Shown here: positions 7,715-16,362 of the stretch, in pieces | Numbering within the stretch: the first letter of the stretch is position 1 | How the letters are laid out: every line of letters begins with the position of its first letter | Assembly: GCA_964492775.1 (NCBI GenBank) | Contig: CAZBLH010000001.1 | Location: forward strand, 62,001-126,000 | Direction of reading: 5' to 3' | Length of the DNA stretch: 64,000 bases | Source of the DNA: WRDS01 sp964492775 | Lineage (GTDB): Bacteria > Actinomycetota > Coriobacteriia > Anaerosomatales > PHET01 | Program-made: the position numbers and the translations under genes | Notes under the pieces: generated by a model | What the model saw: only the letters and a program-made list of their open reading frames with translations | Told to the model about the DNA's origin: nothing | Database searches by the model: none

Positions 7715-9204
7715 GCCAATCGCGCATGAAGCAGGCGCAGCTCGAATCGTACCTGTGGGGTGCGGCGACCCTGCTCCGCGGCCTCATCGACGCCGGTGAC
7801 TACAAGCAGTACGTCTTCCCGCTGCTGTTCTTCAAGCGCATCAGCGACGTCTACGACGAGGAGCGTGCCGCGGCACTGGAGCTCTACGGCGACGATGAAA
7901 TCGCCGAGCTCCCCGAGAATCACCGTTTCCAGGTCCCGGCCGGGGCGCACTGGGCCGACGTCCGCGAGCAGAGCACCGACATCGGACAGGCCCTTACCGC
8001 AGCAATGCGTGCTATCGAGGCAGCCAACCCCGACAAGCTCGCCGGTGTGTTCGGAAACGCCCAGTGGACTAACAAGGAACGCCTGCCGGACCGAACGCTA
8101 GCCGACCTGATCGAGCACTTCTCCGCCCAAGAGCTCTCCGTCGTGCGGCTACCCGAAGACGAGCTCGGCCAAGGCTACGAGTACCTCATCAAGAAGTTCG
8201 CTGACGACTCAGGACACTCGGCCCAGGAGTTCTACACGAATCGGACACTTGTTCGTCTGATGACCCTGATGCTCGACCCGCAACCCGGCGAGTCGGTCTA
8301 TGACCCCACGTGTGGTACCGCCGGCATGCTCGTGTCGGCGGCCACCGAGCTCAAGAACCAGGGCAAGGAGTACCGCACACTTCGTCTGTACGGCCAAGAG
8401 TCGAACCACATGACTTCCTCGATCGCGCGGATGAACCTGTTCCTCCACGGTATCGAGGACTTCCAAGTCGAGCAGGACGACACTCTGGCAAACCCGCGGT
8501 TCACTGAGGGTGGGCGGCTCAAGACCTTCGATGTGGTGCTCGCTAACCCGCCCTACTCCATCAAGAACTGGGATCGTGAGGCGTTCGCGCACGACCCTTG
8601 GGGACGCAACCGGTGGGGGACGCCGCCGCAGGGCAGGGCCGACTACGCCTTCTTCCAGCACATCGCAGCGAGCCTCGACCCCGAAACCGGGCGGGCGGCG
8701 ATCCTGTTCCCGCACGGCGTTCTGTTTCGAAACGAAGAAGCTGAGATGCGCCGAGCACTCGTCGAGTCGGACCTCATTGAGGCGGTGCTCGGCCTCGGGC
8801 CGGGGCTCTTCTACAACTCGCCGATGGAGGCCGTCGTCATCGTCTTGCGAACGAACAAGCCCGAAGGGCGTCGGCGCAAGATCCTCTTCATCAACGCAGT
8901 CAACGAGTACGTGCGCGAGAAGGCGCAGTCGTTTCTGAATGACGGGAACATCGGGCGCATACACCTTGCGTATGAACGATTCGAGCCGGAGGCCGGCTTC
9001 GCTTCGGTCGCGACGCTGGACGACGTACTCGGTCGCTGTGGTTCGCTGGCAATCCCTTTGTACGTGCACGGGGCGTCATCAGCGGACGCGTCGGCGGAGT
9101 TGACTGTGGAAGCGGCAGTCGCGGAGTGGCTTGCCGCAGGCAACGCGGCCAACGAGGCGGTTGAGTCGGTCATCACGCTGCTTCGCCGGGGGGTGGCGCA
9201 GTGA
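7711..9204 (+). CDS. hsdM: Type I R-M methyltransferase subunit HsdM (copy 2)
   Basis: 497 residues. GTG 7711 overlaps the preceding TGA (GTGA), with a GGGGG ribosome binding site; a GTG at 7699 is possible but less well placed. It is collinear with copy 1 from LESYLWGAATLLRG to the C-terminus. It has a modified SAM motif, DPTCGTAGM (about 198), and NPPY (about 279), so both copies keep catalytic residues. Roughly half the residues match copy 1 by eye. Standard type I complexes contain two identical M subunits; here a heteromeric M1M2S enzyme is possible. Its stop overlaps hsdS. Confidence 0.96.
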   Translation: MSQSRMKQAQLESYLWGAATLLRGLIDAGDYKQYVFPLLFFKRISDVYDEERAAALELYGDDEIAELPENHRFQVPAGAHWADVREQSTDIGQALTAAMRAIEAANPDKLAGVFGNAQWTNKERLPDRTLADLIEHFSAQELSVVRLPEDELGQGYEYLIKKFADDSGHSAQEFYTNRTLVRLMTLMLDPQPGESVYDPTCGTAGMLVSAATELKNQGKEYRTLRLYGQESNHMTSSIARMNLFLHGIEDFQVEQDDTLANPRFTEGGRLKTFDVVLANPPYSIKNWDREAFAHDPWGRNRWGTPPQGRADYAFFQHIAASLDPETGRAAILFPHGVLFRNEEAEMRRALVESDLIEAVLGLGPGLFYNSPMEAVVIVLRTNKPEGRRRKILFINAVNEYVREKAQSFLNDGNIGRIHLAYERFEPEAGFASVATLDDVLGRCGSLAIPLYVHGASSADASAELTVEAAVAEWLAAGNAANEAVESVITLLRRGVAQ

Positions 9205-10367
9205 TCGAGATTGACCGCTCGAGCTGGCGACGGGTGCGGTTCGGGGACGTTGTCTCCAACAGCAAGGAGGCCGTGAAAGACCCGGCAGCCTCAGGCTTGG
9301 ACCGCGTGGTCGCCCTTGAGCACATGGATCCCGGCAACCTGCAACTGTCTGGATGGCAAGATGCCGCCGACGGCACAACCTTCACCCGCTGCTTCCGTGC
9401 AGGTCAGACGCTATTTGCGAAGCGTCGGGCGTATCAACGCAAGGTGGCCTACGCCCAGTTCGACGGCGTTTGTTCGGGCGACATCCTGGCGTTTGAGGCG
9501 AGGCCGGACGAACTGCTTCCGGAGCTGCTTCCATTCATCGTGCAGTCAGATGCATTCTTTGAACATGCGCTTCGCACGTCTGCAGGTTCGCTCTCTCCGC
9601 GCACCAAGTGGCAAGACCTAGCGAGGTGGGAGTTCGATCTGCCGCCACTTGAGCAACAGCGGCCGATGGCCGAGTTGCTGTGGTCGTTCAAGCGGGCGCT
9701 CGATGCCCAGCAGTCGAGACTCGAGGCTGTAGACACGACAATTGGTCGCTTCTGCGCTGATCTCTACTCAAGGAGTTCAGGGCTTGGTCTCGATCGTCCG
9801 ATGCCAGACGTTGGCGACATCCGTATGGGCCGCCAGAAGGCGCCGAAGTACATGCGGGGCGTAACACCGCGTCCCTACCTCACTGTGCTCAGTGTGGGAC
9901 ACCTGGAACTGGACGTCCGCGATTTGCCGCAGATGGACTTCTCCGAGTCCGAGCTCCAGATCTATCGTGTGCTACCCGGCGACATCTTGCTAACCGAGGG
10001 CGACCTGATAAGTCCGCTGAATGTTGGGCGCCCCGTTCTGGTTGCGGACGACCTCCAGGACTGCTGCTTCCAGAACACTTTGATTCGGCTGCGTCTCAAG
10101 GACGACGTTCTTCCGCTCTTTGCCCTGGGGATGCTGGAGGGGATGCGACTTGGTGGGGTGTTCGCCTCGGCGGCGAGCACGACGACTGTGACCCATCTTG
10201 GGCTCAAGCGCTTCTCAGCTCTGAGAATGCCCGTTCCTGCACTCGAGCGGCAAGCAGGTGTTGCCAAGCAATTGGAGTGTCTCCTCGAGACGCGGAGAGC
10301 GTTGCGATCGAGCAGAGTAGCTCTTGAGGCGATGGCGGCTTCGGTTCGAGAGGAACTAATCGTATGA
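9201..10367 (+). CDS. hsdS: Type I R-M specificity subunit HsdS
   Basis: 388 residues; GTG 9201 overlaps the hsdM2 stop. Two target-recognition domains (about 1-150 and 200-345) are each followed by a conserved helical spacer: PPLEQQRPMAELLWSFKRAL and ERQAGVAKQLECLLETRRAL. This is the normal two-TRD architecture, so the target should be bipartite. The TRDs determine the sequence and cannot be read off here. No second or partial hsdS and no internal inverted repeat were seen, so there is no sign of shufflon-type switching. Confidence 0.93.
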   Translation: MIEIDRSSWRRVRFGDVVSNSKEAVKDPAASGLDRVVALEHMDPGNLQLSGWQDAADGTTFTRCFRAGQTLFAKRRAYQRKVAYAQFDGVCSGDILAFEARPDELLPELLPFIVQSDAFFEHALRTSAGSLSPRTKWQDLARWEFDLPPLEQQRPMAELLWSFKRALDAQQSRLEAVDTTIGRFCADLYSRSSGLGLDRPMPDVGDIRMGRQKAPKYMRGVTPRPYLTVLSVGHLELDVRDLPQMDFSESELQIYRVLPGDILLTEGDLISPLNVGRPVLVADDLQDCCFQNTLIRLRLKDDVLPLFALGMLEGMRLGGVFASAASTTTVTHLGLKRFSALRMPVPALERQAGVAKQLECLLETRRALRSSRVALEAMAASVREELIV

Positions 10368-13282
10368 CCTTCAATGAAGCCAACTCCGTACGTGACTTCG
10401 TTCGCGACCGCGCCGTTGCTACTGGTTGGACCTTCGTTGCCGGGTCTGCAACACGCGACGATGACTCAGAGAGCATCGTTGCACGCAAAGTCCTTGACGC
10501 GCTCGTGCGGCTCAATCCCGAGATTGCCGCCGACTCCGCACTCGCCGACGAGGTGCTGCAGAAGCTCCAGGCAATCGCCATATCGGCTCGTCAAAGCGGC
10601 AACCTCCTCACCGCGAACGAGGAGTACCGTGCCTGGCTCGTCGGCGATCGATCGATGCCCTTTGGCCCCGGCGGGGAGCATGTTCCGATTCGGCTCATCG
10701 ATCTCGACGACCCGTACGCGAATGACCTGGTGGTCTCCACAGAAGTCACCTTCTCGCAAGGGGCGGTTACTCGGCGCTTCGACCTGGTCTTCTGGGTGAA
10801 TGGCCTGCCGCTTGTCGTCGGTGAGGCCAAGACGCCAACACGACCCGCGTACTCGTGGGTGGACGCGGCCGCGCAGGTGCATGACGACTACGAGAAGAAC
10901 GTTCCGATGTTCTTCGTGCCTAACGTGCTGTCCTTCGGAACTGACGGCAAGGACTACCGGTACGGGTCGGTCGGAATGCCCATCGACCTGTGGGGCCCCT
11001 GGCGCGAGGCTGACTCCAACCCGGCGCCATGCCTGGAAGCGGTCGGGGCGGCAGTCGATGCGATGCTTCGCCCGGAAGTGATCCTGGACTTCCTGCGCTT
11101 CTTCGCCGTGTTCGCCACTGACAAGAAGCACCGCAAGATCAAGGTCATCGCACGCTACCAACAGTTCCAGGCGACCAACCAGATCGTCGACCGCGTCGTG
11201 GCCGGCCGCATCAAGAAGGGTCTCATCTGGCACTTCCAGGGGTCGGGCAAGTCACTGCTCATGGTCTTCGCAGCGAACAGGCTCCGCGCTCACCCGGCGC
11301 TGAAGTCCCCGACCGTCGTCATCGTGGTTGACCGAATCGACCTCGACACGCAGATCACTGCGACCTTCAACGCGACCGACGTGCCCAACATGGTCTCGAC
11401 CGATTCGCGCGAGGAACTCCATCAGCTTCTGCGACAAGGCACTCGCAAGGTAATCATCACGACGATTCACAAGTTCGCCGAGGCGGGCGGCGTTCTCGAC
11501 GATCGCGACAACATCATCGTCATGGTCGACGAGGCGCACCGCACCCAAGAGGGCGACCTCGGTCATCAGATGCGCTCAGCACTGCCCAATGCGTTCCTTT
11601 TCGGCCTGACCGGTACACCCATTAACCGGGCCGACCGCAACACGTTCTGGGCCTTCGGCGCGGAAGAGGATGCCGGTGGCTACATGTCCAAGTACTCGTT
11701 CTCGGACTCGATCCGAGACGGGGCAACCCTACCGCTCCACTTCGAGCCGAGACTCGTCGAGCTTCGAGTAGACCGTGAGGCGTTGGACGCCGGTTTCGAG
11801 GCACTCGCGGAGGGGCTCTCGGAGACCGAGCGGGCAGTGCTCGCCAAGAAGACCGGCGAGGCGAGCCGGCTTATCAAGGCGCGAGAGCGGGTCGCCGCGG
11901 TCGCCGCGGACATCGCCGCTCACTACAAGGCGAACGTCGAGCCCAACGGCTTCAAGGCCCAAGTCGTTGTCATAGACAAGGAAGCGTGTGTCCTCTACAA
12001 GAAGGCACTCGACGAGATTCTGCTGCCGGACGAGAGCGCGATCGTCATGTCGATGGACGCGCGCGACCCCCAGGAGTGGCGTGACAAATACGGACTCGAC
12101 AAGGACGCGGAGGCGCGGCTGCTCGATCACTACCGCGACCCCAACGATCCGCTCAAGGTCCTCGTCGTCACGGCGAAGCTGCTAACCGGCTTTGACGCGC
12201 CGATTCTGCAGGCGCAGTACCTGGACCGGCCGCTGCGCGACCATAACCTGCTGCAGGCGATCTGCCGTACCAACCGCCCTGCGCCCGGCAAGCCGTACGG
12301 CCTGGTAGTTGACTACCTCGGCATCTTCGATGACGTGGCACAGGCGCTCGAGTTCGATGACGAGTCGGTCAAGCGCGTGATCACCAACCTCAACGAGGTC
12401 AAGGCGCAGCTCCCGGCCGCGATTAAGGGAGCACTCTCGTTCTTCCCAGGCGTGGACCGGACCATTGAAGGGCATGAGGGCCTCATGGCCGCGCAGCAGT
12501 GCCTCCCTGACGTTGAGATGCGCGACAAGTTCGCTGCCGCGTATACGTTCCTCGCTCGGCTGTGGGAGGCGCTGTCACCTGACCCGGTCCTCAACGAGTA
12601 CCGCGACGACTACCGCTGGCTCTCCGACGTGTACGAGTCCGTGAAGCCCTTCGACCCGGCCGGCCGCCTGGTGTGGCACCGCCTCGGCCCGAAGACGCTC
12701 GAGCTTGTCAACGAGCATGTCCACGTTGATGTAGTACGCGAAGACTTGGACACCATCGAACTTGAGGCCGAACTGCTCGAGTCACTCGGCGATCTCATCG
12801 ACGAGGCGGAGGCGAAGAAGAAGGCCAAGCACCTCGACATCCTGCTCGCCGCTCGTCTGGGTCGCCACAAGAACGACCCTCGGTTTGTCGCGATTGGTGA
12901 ACGACTCGAGGCGCTTCGCGACAAGTTCTCGGCGGGCCTGATGAACAGCGTTGAGTTCCTGAAGTCCTTGCTCGAACTGGCCCAAGAAACAGTCGTCATC
13001 GAGAAGACGGTCGAGGCGCTGTCGAAAGAGGAGCAGGGCAAAGCCGCACTCAGCGCCCTGTTCGAGTCGATCCAGACTGAGGAGACTCCGGTCATCGTCG
13101 CCCGTGTGGTCGAGGACATCGACACCATCGTGCGGGAGGTCCGCTTCCCGGAGTGGCAGGCCACGTCAGCCGGCGAGCGCGAGGTCAAGAAGGCGCTGCG
13201 TCAGACACTGCTCCGCTACAAGTTGCACCGCGAGCAGGAGCTGTTCGATAAGGCGTACGGCTACATCCGGGAGTACTACTAG
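10364..13282 (+). CDS. hsdR: Type I restriction endonuclease subunit HsdR
   Basis: 972 residues; the ATG overlaps the hsdS stop (ATGA). The N-terminal PD-(D/E)xK nuclease shows RFDLVFWVNG and GEAK (E154, K156). The SF2 translocase motor shows Walker A GSGKS (K296), DEAH (389-392), TGTP (416-419) and downstream LLTGFDAP. The long helical C-terminus for docking to the methylase is present. Length is typical and there is no frameshift, so the system looks intact. It would translocate DNA using ATP and cut away from unmethylated targets. It is followed 6 nt later by a 38-nt near-palindrome. Confidence 0.96.
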   Translation: MTFNEANSVRDFVRDRAVATGWTFVAGSATRDDDSESIVARKVLDALVRLNPEIAADSALADEVLQKLQAIAISARQSGNLLTANEEYRAWLVGDRSMPFGPGGEHVPIRLIDLDDPYANDLVVSTEVTFSQGAVTRRFDLVFWVNGLPLVVGEAKTPTRPAYSWVDAAAQVHDDYEKNVPMFFVPNVLSFGTDGKDYRYGSVGMPIDLWGPWREADSNPAPCLEAVGAAVDAMLRPEVILDFLRFFAVFATDKKHRKIKVIARYQQFQATNQIVDRVVAGRIKKGLIWHFQGSGKSLLMVFAANRLRAHPALKSPTVVIVVDRIDLDTQITATFNATDVPNMVSTDSREELHQLLRQGTRKVIITTIHKFAEAGGVLDDRDNIIVMVDEAHRTQEGDLGHQMRSALPNAFLFGLTGTPINRADRNTFWAFGAEEDAGGYMSKYSFSDSIRDGATLPLHFEPRLVELRVDREALDAGFEALAEGLSETERAVLAKKTGEASRLIKARERVAAVAADIAAHYKANVEPNGFKAQVVVIDKEACVLYKKALDEILLPDESAIVMSMDARDPQEWRDKYGLDKDAEARLLDHYRDPNDPLKVLVVTAKLLTGFDAPILQAQYLDRPLRDHNLLQAICRTNRPAPGKPYGLVVDYLGIFDDVAQALEFDDESVKRVITNLNEVKAQLPAAIKGALSFFPGVDRTIEGHEGLMAAQQCLPDVEMRDKFAAAYTFLARLWEALSPDPVLNEYRDDYRWLSDVYESVKPFDPAGRLVWHRLGPKTLELVNEHVHVDVVREDLDTIELEAELLESLGDLIDEAEAKKKAKHLDILLAARLGRHKNDPRFVAIGERLEALRDKFSAGLMNSVEFLKSLLELAQETVVIEKTVEALSKEEQGKAALSALFESIQTEETPVIVARVVEDIDTIVREVRFPEWQATSAGEREVKKALRQTLLRYKLHREQELFDKAYGYIREYY

Positions 13283-13287
13283 CAACC

Positions 13288-13334
13288 ACGCACGAACGTG
13301 AGAACCGGTTTCCACGTTCGTGCGTAGATAGTGG
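13288..13334. repeat. Near-perfect palindrome and right copy of cassette repeat
   Basis: 13288-13325 is a 38-nt dyad. The 13-bp outer arms ACGCACGAACGTG/CACGTTCGTGCGT are perfect, and the core AGAACCGGTTTC is nearly symmetric. From 13306 on it repeats 5361-5386. There is no T-run, so it is not a typical terminator. Dyad arms around a short core resemble tyrosine-recombinase crossover sites, but an operator or an mRNA stem-loop is also possible. Confidence 0.6.
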
Positions 13335-13335
13335 G

Positions 13336-14172
13336 ATGGGGATTGCGTTGTCCAGCAAGCCAGCAGGCATACAGTACGCCGGCGAAGCAGGCCTTACTCT
13401 ATCCTGCCAAGAGGCGGTGCTCCGTCTGCTGCAGTTTGGCGACAAGATCACGCACGCTCGCATCTTGACGTGCAATGGTGGCCACGGCCTTCTGCTCACG
13501 ACGGACAAGCGTGAGACCGTCGGTATCAAGGCCGGATTTGCCTCAGGATACCCCGGGGAGGGGCCGCGCCGCTTCTCCTATGTCCTGCACGTACTCTGGC
13601 ATCACGAGGTGGAGATCAGCCAGGCACAAGTGAGCCAAGGGATTCTCGACAGGTTGGACGCCTCAGCTCTCACGGAGGCCGACATGGAGACCATACGCCG
13701 AGCCAAGCCGGGCGATCACTGGAAGTACTACATGCTGCCGCAGCATGTCAGCGTGAGTCCTTGGTCGGAGTTCCCGCCGGCGATTCCGTACGCCATCGTT
13801 GACGAGCGCCTGGCTGACCTTGCTCTGACCTTCTGGGAGGCCCCAGGTGACCGGCTGCTCACGGCCTGGCGGCGTCTTGAAGATGCCGTGCGGAAGCGCA
13901 CTGGTCTCGAGGAACACGGAGCCAAGCTCTTCTCGCGCGCTTTCGTCGGCGACGCCGCCCTGCTGCGGTGGGCTGACAAGGGCGCCGGTGAGGCGGAGGG
14001 CGCGGCACAGCTCTTCGCAAATGGATTCAAGGCGTACCGCAACCGGCGAGCGCATCGCGAAGTGAGCGACCATCCAGAAGACCAGCTCGTCGAGTTCCTG
14101 ATGCTGAACCAGCTCTTCCGGCTGGAAGGGGCCTCTGAGCTCATCGCTGAGAAGTCGCAGGCGGGTGGATAG
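13336..14172 (+). CDS. Hypoth_Ymh/TIGR02391-like protein with HEPN-type Rx4H motif
   Basis: 278 residues. The N-terminal half is not recognised. From about 175 the text (RLEDAVRKRTGLEEHGAKLFSRAF, then GAAQLFANGFKAYRNRRAH) matches the TIGR02391/Hypoth_Ymh family. R235-N-R-R-A-H240 fits the Rx4-6H signature of HEPN ribonucleases, where R and H are catalytic. The start is weakly supported (GTGGG just upstream). It is the first of three adjacent genes after hsdR. The inferred role is an RNase-type abortive-infection effector; substrate unknown. Confidence 0.65.
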   Translation: MGIALSSKPAGIQYAGEAGLTLSCQEAVLRLLQFGDKITHARILTCNGGHGLLLTTDKRETVGIKAGFASGYPGEGPRRFSYVLHVLWHHEVEISQAQVSQGILDRLDASALTEADMETIRRAKPGDHWKYYMLPQHVSVSPWSEFPPAIPYAIVDERLADLALTFWEAPGDRLLTAWRRLEDAVRKRTGLEEHGAKLFSRAFVGDAALLRWADKGAGEAEGAAQLFANGFKAYRNRRAHREVSDHPEDQLVEFLMLNQLFRLEGASELIAEKSQAGG

Positions 14173-15189
14173 ATGCCGGAGCAGACTAATCGAGTCGTTA
14201 CTGAGAATGCCGAGGAAGAACAGTGGCGCCTGCTTACAAGGCTGGCGTATCCACGGAATATCAGGGCGTATCGCGACGGCCACGCGGAGGCGCCTCTACA
14301 GGCAGAGGGCGAGGAGTACGTATCCGGGTGTCTTCACCAGGCGCAAGCGTACTTCGAGTCGGCGGCCGTCGCTCCGATCGACATCAGCCCACTGCTGCTC
14401 TACTACGGGGCCGTCAGTCTGTTCGGGGCTGCAACTGCGCTCGGTACTGGTGTTGTGCCGGCGATACAGTCGCATGGGATGCAGCTTGACCAGGTCGACG
14501 CCGCGCAACAGATTGGCCAGGTCAGCGTGAAGACCTCATCTTCGCTTTCGGGTGGTCTGGGTGCGTTCGCCAAGTACTTCGGCGATGACTGTCGTCTTGG
14601 CGGAGTGGACACCTGGAGTCTCCAAGAACTGATGGCGTCTGTGCCAGATCTCAAACTTGATGCTCAACTCTGCTATGGAGCCGACGCGTCTTTCGTTCTT
14701 CCGGTTGAGACGGTCCGGTCTGGAGAGCGCTCCGCGGAGCGGATCGCACTCGAGGATTTTGGCGGCAGACCAGTTGATGAAGTCGTAGGAAGAATCGCCG
14801 GATTCACGAAGGCATACTTGCCGCCGCAGTTCTCGAACAAGAACGAATGGGTTGTGCTGCATCGACGGATTGGCTCCCAGCCCATAGGAATCAGGTCGCT
14901 TTCGGGGCAGCGGTATCTGCAGCTCTCACACCTAAAGGGAGGGCAGCAAGTCAGTCCGCGAATCGAGACGCTGATGTTCATGGGGCTGTTCGTGCTTGGC
15001 TCAGTTTCCCGATATCACCCAAGTCTGTGGAACCCGTTTGTCCGCAGCGATCAGACCGGAGAGTTGTTGATCGTTGAGCGGTTCCTGTCTGTGTGCCGCA
15101 GGATGCTGCCCAATCTGGTCTTGGACGCAATTCATGACGAGAGGTTCATCTTCGTTCGTCCGTCCGCGGGAGGTGAGGGTAACGACTGA
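14173..15189 (+). CDS. YaaC-like protein
   Basis: 338 residues; the ATG directly follows the preceding TAG. It resembles the YaaC family: an early helical segment AYFESAAVAPIDISPLLLYYGAVSLFGAATAL and a late block SRYHPSLWNPF...ERFLSVCRRMLPNLVLDAI. YaaC has no established biochemical role. No catalytic motif or membrane segment is evident. Its place between a putative HEPN protein and an unknown protein in a defence island suggests a sensor or regulatory partner. Confidence 0.6.
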   Translation: MPEQTNRVVTENAEEEQWRLLTRLAYPRNIRAYRDGHAEAPLQAEGEEYVSGCLHQAQAYFESAAVAPIDISPLLLYYGAVSLFGAATALGTGVVPAIQSHGMQLDQVDAAQQIGQVSVKTSSSLSGGLGAFAKYFGDDCRLGGVDTWSLQELMASVPDLKLDAQLCYGADASFVLPVETVRSGERSAERIALEDFGGRPVDEVVGRIAGFTKAYLPPQFSNKNEWVVLHRRIGSQPIGIRSLSGQRYLQLSHLKGGQQVSPRIETLMFMGLFVLGSVSRYHPSLWNPFVRSDQTGELLIVERFLSVCRRMLPNLVLDAIHDERFIFVRPSAGGEGND

Positions 15190-16198
15190 ACGTCTACGAG
15201 CCGTCGCGTACTCGGCGTGCAAGTTGGTCAGGGATTGGGAGGGAAGAGGCGAGTTCGGTGAAGTCATTAGGAGCCTCACAGTCTCCACGGGTCAGCCGAT
15301 GTCGCCGAATGACCGGAGTATGTTCGGCTACGTGGCCCGCCAGCAGCACGCGCAAGTGGCCGGGTATCTGGCGACCGACCAGTACCGCGACAGACTGGCA
15401 GGCCAGCCTTTTGGACCGCCACCACCACTGGTTGAGCACGAACGAAAGTTGCTTGCTGGGGTGCACGCGGAGTTCCTCCGGCTGAACGACACATGCATCG
15501 ATCGGGTATTTGCGGCGGGGCACTCCGCGAGGGCGATTCTCGACCCTTACAACTCTCTCGCACCCGTGTCGGTCGCAGAAGCGGCCCCAGTAGCGATGTT
15601 CAATGAAGAGACCGTGCACCTAGTCGCTGACGCATTCGAGCTCCATCCGGGGCTTGCAGTCGTGCGGGGGCTGAACGTACCAGACGGCGCCGAAGACGCC
15701 GAGCGGATGCTTGAGGCAACCCACGTACTCGAACGACACCTCCAGCAGGCGGGCCCGCTGGAGACTCCCGACGACATCTTCCGCGTCATGGTCGAGCGCG
15801 ATACGCCGCAGCAGCAGATGATGAAGGTGGTCGCCGCATTCATGAACCTGCGAGCGGCTTTGGGCGTGCTCGACCAGCTGGTATATCAGGCGATGCTCAG
15901 AGATAGACTGCCGGCCCTCAGTCCGGACAACACGATCGCAGTAGACAAAGCGGTGCACCACGCCGCCGGTGGCGGATGGCAGCTGCTCTGCCTTCATGAC
16001 GAGGCGACGGCGCACATGGAGTGTGGTGGTCTTGCGCTGCTGTCCGGTCTGCCGGGCGTAGTGGACACGTCTCAACTGGCGTCGATATCTCGGATTACGA
16101 CGAGTATGGGAGGGGAGATCGGGCCGACCCTTGAACTAGAACTACGGGAAATCGATGAGAACCTCTCGCCATACGGAGGCCTGCTGTCTCGAGCATGA
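15173..16198 (+). CDS. Unrecognised protein, third gene of the Ymh-YaaC cluster
   Basis: About 341 residues from GTG 15173, which overlaps the previous gene by 17 nt with GGGAG just ahead. An ATG at 15074 would overlap by 116 nt and add Cys/Ser-rich text. The protein is mostly helical and Leu/Ala-rich, with patches such as FGYVARQQHAQVAGYLATDQ and DDIFRVMVERDTPQQQMMKVVAAF. It lacks a signal peptide, membrane segment and known motif. Overlap with the YaaC-like gene indicates coupled expression. Function unknown. Confidence 0.6.
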   Translation: MRVTTERLRAVAYSACKLVRDWEGRGEFGEVIRSLTVSTGQPMSPNDRSMFGYVARQQHAQVAGYLATDQYRDRLAGQPFGPPPPLVEHERKLLAGVHAEFLRLNDTCIDRVFAAGHSARAILDPYNSLAPVSVAEAAPVAMFNEETVHLVADAFELHPGLAVVRGLNVPDGAEDAERMLEATHVLERHLQQAGPLETPDDIFRVMVERDTPQQQMMKVVAAFMNLRAALGVLDQLVYQAMLRDRLPALSPDNTIAVDKAVHHAAGGGWQLLCLHDEATAHMECGGLALLSGLPGVVDTSQLASISRITTSMGGEIGPTLELELREIDENLSPYGGLLSRA

Positions 16199-16252
16199 GC
16201 ACGGGCGCGCGTGAGCCATCGATCTGGTCGCCGTACCGGGTTCCACACGAGT

Positions 16253-16283
16253 AGGTACGTATCCACGTATCCACGTAGTACCT
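16253..16283. repeat. Inverted repeat enclosing tandem ATCCACGT
   Basis: AGGTAC (16253-16258) and GTACCT (16278-16283) enclose two tandem ATCCACGT units (16261-16276). It is in the 164-nt gap before the gene at 16363 and about 80 nt from its start, so it may be a regulator site. Confidence 0.3.
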
Positions 16284-16362
16284 GCGACGGAGATCGGCAC
16301 GAACGGCACGCATTCACCTCCTCGCGGCTACGCTGTGAGTAGTCGATTCGAGGAGGCATCTC

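Noticed and set aside
9201..10367. Phase-variable hsdS shufflon because of the nearby tyrosine recombinase
   Set aside because: Only one complete hsdS exists and no partial copy or inverted repeat in the TRDs was found.
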